A stretch of DNA of 64,000 bases. It comes from Sulfurimicrobium sp964384915 (lineage in GTDB: Bacteria > Pseudomonadota > Gammaproteobacteria > Burkholderiales > Sulfuricellaceae). The notes beneath the pieces were generated by a model, which ran no database searches, was not told where the DNA came from, and saw nothing but the letters and a program-made list of their open reading frames with translations. The stretch covers positions 1 through 64,000 of the forward strand of contig CAYLMA010000012.1 of assembly GCA_964384915.1 (NCBI GenBank), in the 5' to 3' direction. Shown in pieces: positions 60,930 to 64,000 of the stretch. Positions within the stretch are counted from its first letter, which is position 1. Each line of letters begins with the position of its first letter. The position numbers and the translations under genes were made by a program.

Positions 60930-61382
60930 ATGAGTATTCGCGAAATTCTGGCTTCAAAGAAAAGCGTCGAGATCCACAGCATCGCTCCCGACCAATTCGT
61001 CCATGAGGCCGTTGCGCTCATGACTCGGCACGACATCGGCTCCCTGGTGGTGAAAGAGGACGGCAAAATGATCGGCCTGCTCACCGACCGCCACCTGGTG
61101 CGCGGACTGAGCAAGGCCAAGTGCAACCTGTGCAACACCCGGGTGCGCGAAGTGATGGTCGCCTCCCCCATCGTCGGCCACCCGGAGGATTCCGTCGACC
61201 AGGTGCGGCAAGTGATGACCGAAAATCACATCAGCCATTTGCCGGTGGTGGATGAAAACGGACTGATGGGAATTATTTCCTTCTACGACGTCGCCCGTTC
61301 CGCCTTGAGCAATGTGGAATTCGAAAACAAGCTGCTCAAGCGCTACATCAAGAACTGGCCTGAGGACGAAGCGGGGGCTTAA
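60930..61382 (+). CDS. Tandem CBS domain protein
   Basis: A 150-residue cytoplasmic protein of two CBS repeats: VALMTRHDIGSLVVKEDGKM with IGLLTDRHLVRGLS, and VMTENHISHLPVVDENGLMG with IISFYDVARSAL. Pairs of CBS domains bind adenosine nucleotides and report energy status. GGAGG sits nine bases upstream of the ATG, which fixes the start at 60930. It lies upstream of norD but on a separate unit. Confidence 0.9.
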   Translation: MSIREILASKKSVEIHSIAPDQFVHEAVALMTRHDIGSLVVKEDGKMIGLLTDRHLVRGLSKAKCNLCNTRVREVMVASPIVGHPEDSVDQVRQVMTENHISHLPVVDENGLMGIISFYDVARSALSNVEFENKLLKRYIKNWPEDEAGA

Positions 61383-61406
61383 CAGCCGCGACAGCCTGCC
61401 CGCTCC

Positions 61407-61420
61407 TTGATGCAAAGCAA
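61407..61420 (+). promoter_or_regulatory. FNR/DNR-type site upstream of norD
   Basis: CCTTGATGCAAAGCAAGG has the core TTGAT-N4-AGCAA, nine of ten consensus positions, and the same flanking CC/GG as the norC site. It lies 60 bases before the norD ATG at 61480. Confidence 0.6.
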
Positions 61421-61479
61421 GGCGCCTCGAACCATATCCGCTAAACTGTGCCCTCCACTACACATGGCTGCTGGATCAA

Positions 61480-63309
61480 ATGGAAGAACAGGTCGGTGCC
61501 CTGTGGCACAAACTCATCACCGGCGCGGCGGACAAGCGCTACCCGAAAGAGGCGGTTTCGCTGGAGCAGATCAGCAAGACCGCCGGCATCCTGTTCCGCG
61601 CCTGGGGCGGCGATAGCGGGCTCGCAGTCAAATCCGCCACGGCGACCGAGCACGGCGCCCGGCGCAGCCTGCTGCAGCGCATTGCCGGCAGCAACCTGAA
61701 GACCGAGCTGACCTGGCTGGACGGGGAAACCTTGAACCTGCCCACGGCCATCGACCTCTTTCCCCAGCGCGGGCTAAACCGCGACCTGTATCTCTGGCTG
61801 ATCGCCCTGGCCGCCACCGCATCCGACCCGGCCCAGCCCTGGATACGGCGCAACCAGCAAGCCACGTTGGACGTCCTGGCACGCTTCCCCGGCCTGGCAC
61901 TCCGCTACCGCAGACTGGTGGATGCGGTGCTGGACATGCGTCCAGAGCCCGCCCGCCTGCCGCAGGGCGAACGCGAACAGGAGATCGCCATCCGCGCGGC
62001 GCTGCGGCATCCCGGCAGCGTGGAGCGCATGTCCCGCGCCAAGCGCCCGCCGCAGCCGGTCTACCTGTGGCTGCACCCCGTGCCCCCGGCCAGCGAGCCC
62101 GCCAGCGGCGGCAACAGCAGCGAACCGGAAAACCACGAGGGCGGCGAGAGCAGAAAAAGCGAGAAGGACAAGCGCTACCAGGCCGAGCGCGTCGACATGC
62201 CGGACGGCAAGGACGGCTTCATGATGTTTTTTCGCGCCGAGAGCATTTTCAGCTGGGCCGAATACATCAAGGTCAACCGCCCCACCGAGGATGACGATGC
62301 CCCCGACGAACGCCCGGCCGAGGATCTGGACCGCCTCTCCGTGGCGCAGGACGGCAAGACCACCGCCTCGCGCCTGAAGTTCGACCTCGACCTCCCGTCC
62401 GAGGAAGCGGACGACCGGCCGCTCGGCGGCGGCATCCTGTTGCCGGAGTGGCACTACAAGAAGCAGAAAATCCAGCCCGGCCACTGCCGCCTGCAGCCCA
62501 TGGTGGCGCGCAACGCCGAGCCGCTGCCGCTGCCGGCGCATCTCGCAGCCACCGCGCGCCGCCTGCGCAGCCAGTTCGAGGCGCTGACCCCGGCCAAGGT
62601 GTGGATCAAGGGCCAGTTCGACGGCACCGAACTCGACCTCGACGCCTGCGTGCAATTCAGCGCCGACCGCATGAGCGGCCTGCAGGCCCGCGAACAGGGG
62701 CTGTACAAGGCGCACCACTACCGCGACCGCGATCTCGCCTGCCTGCTGCTGGCGGATCTGTCGCTCTCCACCGACGCCTACGTCAGCGACCACGCCCGCG
62801 TCATCGACGTCATCCGCGACACCCTGTTCCTGTTTTCCGAAGCCCTCTCGACCACCGGCGACCGCTTCGCCCTGTACGGCTTCTCCTCCCTCAAGCGCGA
62901 AAACATCCGCTTCCACGTGCTCAAGGAATTCGAGCACAAGTACAACGCCGAAGTGCGCGGCCGCATCCAGGCCATCAAGCCCGGTTTCTACACCCGCATG
63001 GGCGCCGCCATCCGCCACTCCAGCCAGCTCCTCGCCAAACAGGCGGCGACGCAGCGCCTGCTGCTGATCCTCACCGACGGCAAGCCCAACGACCTCGACC
63101 AGTACGAAGGCCGCTACGGCGTGGAAGACACCCGCGTCGCCATCCACGAGGCGCGCCAGATGGGCCTGCGCCCCTTCTGCGTCACCATCGACGAGAAAGG
63201 CAGCAGCTACCTGCCGCACCTGTTCGGCGTCAACGGCTACGTGGTGATCCGCAAGCCGGAAGAACTGCCACGCGAATTGCCGATGCTGTATGCGCAGCTG
63301 ACGCGCTGA
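61480..63309 (+). CDS. norD: NorD, VWA-domain nitric oxide reductase activation protein
   Basis: A 609-residue protein that, with NorQ, activates NorB. A helical N-terminus (about 1-190) and a charged linker (GGNSSEPENHEGGESRKSEK) precede a von Willebrand A domain. The metal site (MIDAS) DxSxS is in LLLADLSLSTDAYV, with later threonine region FYTRMGAAIRHSS and LLILTDGKPNDLDQYEGRYG. Length and order match NorD. It is separated from norQ by 11 kb of unrelated genes. Confidence 0.95.
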   Translation: MEEQVGALWHKLITGAADKRYPKEAVSLEQISKTAGILFRAWGGDSGLAVKSATATEHGARRSLLQRIAGSNLKTELTWLDGETLNLPTAIDLFPQRGLNRDLYLWLIALAATASDPAQPWIRRNQQATLDVLARFPGLALRYRRLVDAVLDMRPEPARLPQGEREQEIAIRAALRHPGSVERMSRAKRPPQPVYLWLHPVPPASEPASGGNSSEPENHEGGESRKSEKDKRYQAERVDMPDGKDGFMMFFRAESIFSWAEYIKVNRPTEDDDAPDERPAEDLDRLSVAQDGKTTASRLKFDLDLPSEEADDRPLGGGILLPEWHYKKQKIQPGHCRLQPMVARNAEPLPLPAHLAATARRLRSQFEALTPAKVWIKGQFDGTELDLDACVQFSADRMSGLQAREQGLYKAHHYRDRDLACLLLADLSLSTDAYVSDHARVIDVIRDTLFLFSEALSTTGDRFALYGFSSLKRENIRFHVLKEFEHKYNAEVRGRIQAIKPGFYTRMGAAIRHSSQLLAKQAATQRLLLILTDGKPNDLDQYEGRYGVEDTRVAIHEARQMGLRPFCVTIDEKGSSYLPHLFGVNGYVVIRKPEELPRELPMLYAQLTR

Positions 63310-63352
63310 CAGGCTTCTTCGTGCATAATTCCCGCTTCAACAGCGATTGGGC

Positions 63353-64000
63353 ATGAACATGGATTGGCAAACAGCCGGCAGCTTTCAGGACATCCTCTAC
63401 CACAAGGCAGAAGGCATCGCCAAGATCACCATCAACCGCCCCGAGGTGCGCAACGCCTTTCGCCCGCAGACCGTGCAGGAGCTGATGCAGGCTTTCCAGC
63501 AGGCGCATCTCGATGCGGATATCGGCGCCATCATCCTCACCGGCGCGGGCGAGCAGGCTTTCTGCTCCGGCGGCGACCAGAAGGTACGCGGCGACGATGG
63601 CGGCTACCATGATGCAGAGGGCACGCCGCACCTCAACGTGCTCGACCTGCAGATGCAGATCCGCCGCCTGCCCAAACCCGTGGTGGCCATGGTGGCGGGC
63701 TACGCCATCGGCGGCGGCCACGTGCTGCACCTGGTGTGCGACCTCACCCTTGCCGCCGACAACGCCCGCTTCGGCCAGACCGGCCCGCGCGTCGGCAGCT
63801 TCGACGCAGGCCTCGGCGCCGGCCTGCTGGCGCGCGCGGTGGGCCTGAAAAAAGCCAAGGAAATCTGGTTCCTGTGCCGCCAGTACGATGCCCATCAGGC
63901 GCTGGACATGGGGCTGGTGAACGCGGTGGTGCCGCTGGCCGAACTGGAGGCCGAGACCGTCAAGTGGTGCAAAGAAATGTTGCAACTCTCGCCCACCGCC
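63353..64000 (+). CDS. menB: 1,4-Dihydroxy-2-naphthoyl-CoA synthase-like protein (partial)
   Basis: A crotonase-fold enzyme cut by the window edge after about 215 residues. MenB-type features: FCSGGDQKVRGDDGGY, MVAGYAIGGGHVLHLVCDLT, RVGSFDAG, and WFLCRQYDAHQALDMGLVN. MenB closes the second ring of menaquinone precursors. ATG codons at 63353 and 63359 are both possible. Other crotonase functions cannot be excluded. Confidence 0.82.
   Translation, partial: MNMDWQTAGSFQDILYHKAEGIAKITINRPEVRNAFRPQTVQELMQAFQQAHLDADIGAIILTGAGEQAFCSGGDQKVRGDDGGYHDAEGTPHLNVLDLQMQIRRLPKPVVAMVAGYAIGGGHVLHLVCDLTLAADNARFGQTGPRVGSFDAGLGAGLLARAVGLKKAKEIWFLCRQYDAHQALDMGLVNAVVPLAELEAETVKWCKEMLQLSPTA

Noticed and set aside
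1..64000. CRISPR arrays, tRNA or rRNA genes
   Set aside because: No regularly spaced direct repeats and no cloverleaf-like or rRNA-like sequence were seen by eye; a covariance-model search was not possible.

Overview
The window looks like chromosome of a GC-rich denitrifying or nitric-oxide-reducing proteobacterium, most likely a betaproteobacterium of the Nitrosomonadales kind. That placement is an inference from the gene set: a cytochrome-c nitric oxide reductase cluster with NnrS, DUF2249 and hemerythrin accessories, a class III ribonucleotide reductase, a HugZ-like protein, PilZ and many PAS kinases. It was not checked by any search. No rRNA or tRNA gene was seen.

Layout. 1-1.2 kb: a VapBC-type toxin-antitoxin pair and a 60-residue FtsZ N-terminal mini-ORF. 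1.2-5 kb: spermidine synthase-like protein, proS, a lytic transglycosylase whose start region carries a 50-base palindrome, and a hemerythrin. 5-9 kb (minus strand): a small membrane protein, YqhA-like protein, two thioredoxin-fold proteins, a TolC-like channel and an HlyD-like adaptor, with no inner-membrane pump. 9-12.6 kb: PilZ protein, YihY protein, wrbA. 12.6-22.3 kb: three large PAS sensor kinases, two of them hybrids, plus a kinase remnant; a Fur-box-like palindrome lies between the two hybrids. 22.4-25 kb: acylphosphatase, retropepsin-like protease, leuA.

25.3-35.1 kb is an accessory region. A TRAP transporter is split into dctP on the plus strand and dctQM on the minus strand, with 8 kb of decayed type I restriction-modification material between them: an hsdR 5' part fused to an hsdS 3' part, an hsdM remnant and an hsdR 3' remnant. 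Intact survivors are an 801-residue RloC/PrrC-like ATPase with a zinc-hook CxxC and an R-E-H anticodon-nuclease triad, a RhuM-family protein and an AbrB/PIN toxin-antitoxin pair. A degraded second copy of the dctM 3' end suggests a tandem duplication followed by deletions.

35.3-40 kb: TSUP permease, an FNR/DNR-type regulator without the FNR iron-sulphur cysteines, and class III ribonucleotide reductase. In the last, the catalytic protein (NrdD) and the glycyl-radical domain are separate genes with a palindromic repeat between them, followed by the activase NrdG. 40-51.6 kb: diguanylate cyclase, then the nitric oxide block: nnrS, hemerythrin, DUF2249, a 12-TM protein, a second DUF2249, an NnrS-like protein, norC, norB, norE, norF, norQ, a small membrane protein and a NapH-like ferredoxin. 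norD lies 11 kb further on at 61.5 kb. Close matches to TTGAT-N4-ATCAA sit upstream of the hemerythrin gene, the second DUF2249 gene, norC and norD, which suggests one regulon under the FNR/DNR-type protein. 51.6-61.4 kb: VapC remnant, two-component system, lipoprotein with Ycf48-like repeats, ExbB/ExbD/TonB-like operon, metK, a methyltransferase and a CBS protein. The window ends inside a menB-like gene.

Dispersed palindromic (REP-like) elements occur between or at the edges of genes at about 3.8, 5.7, 32.1, 37.5, 37.9, 50.6 and 59.5 kb.
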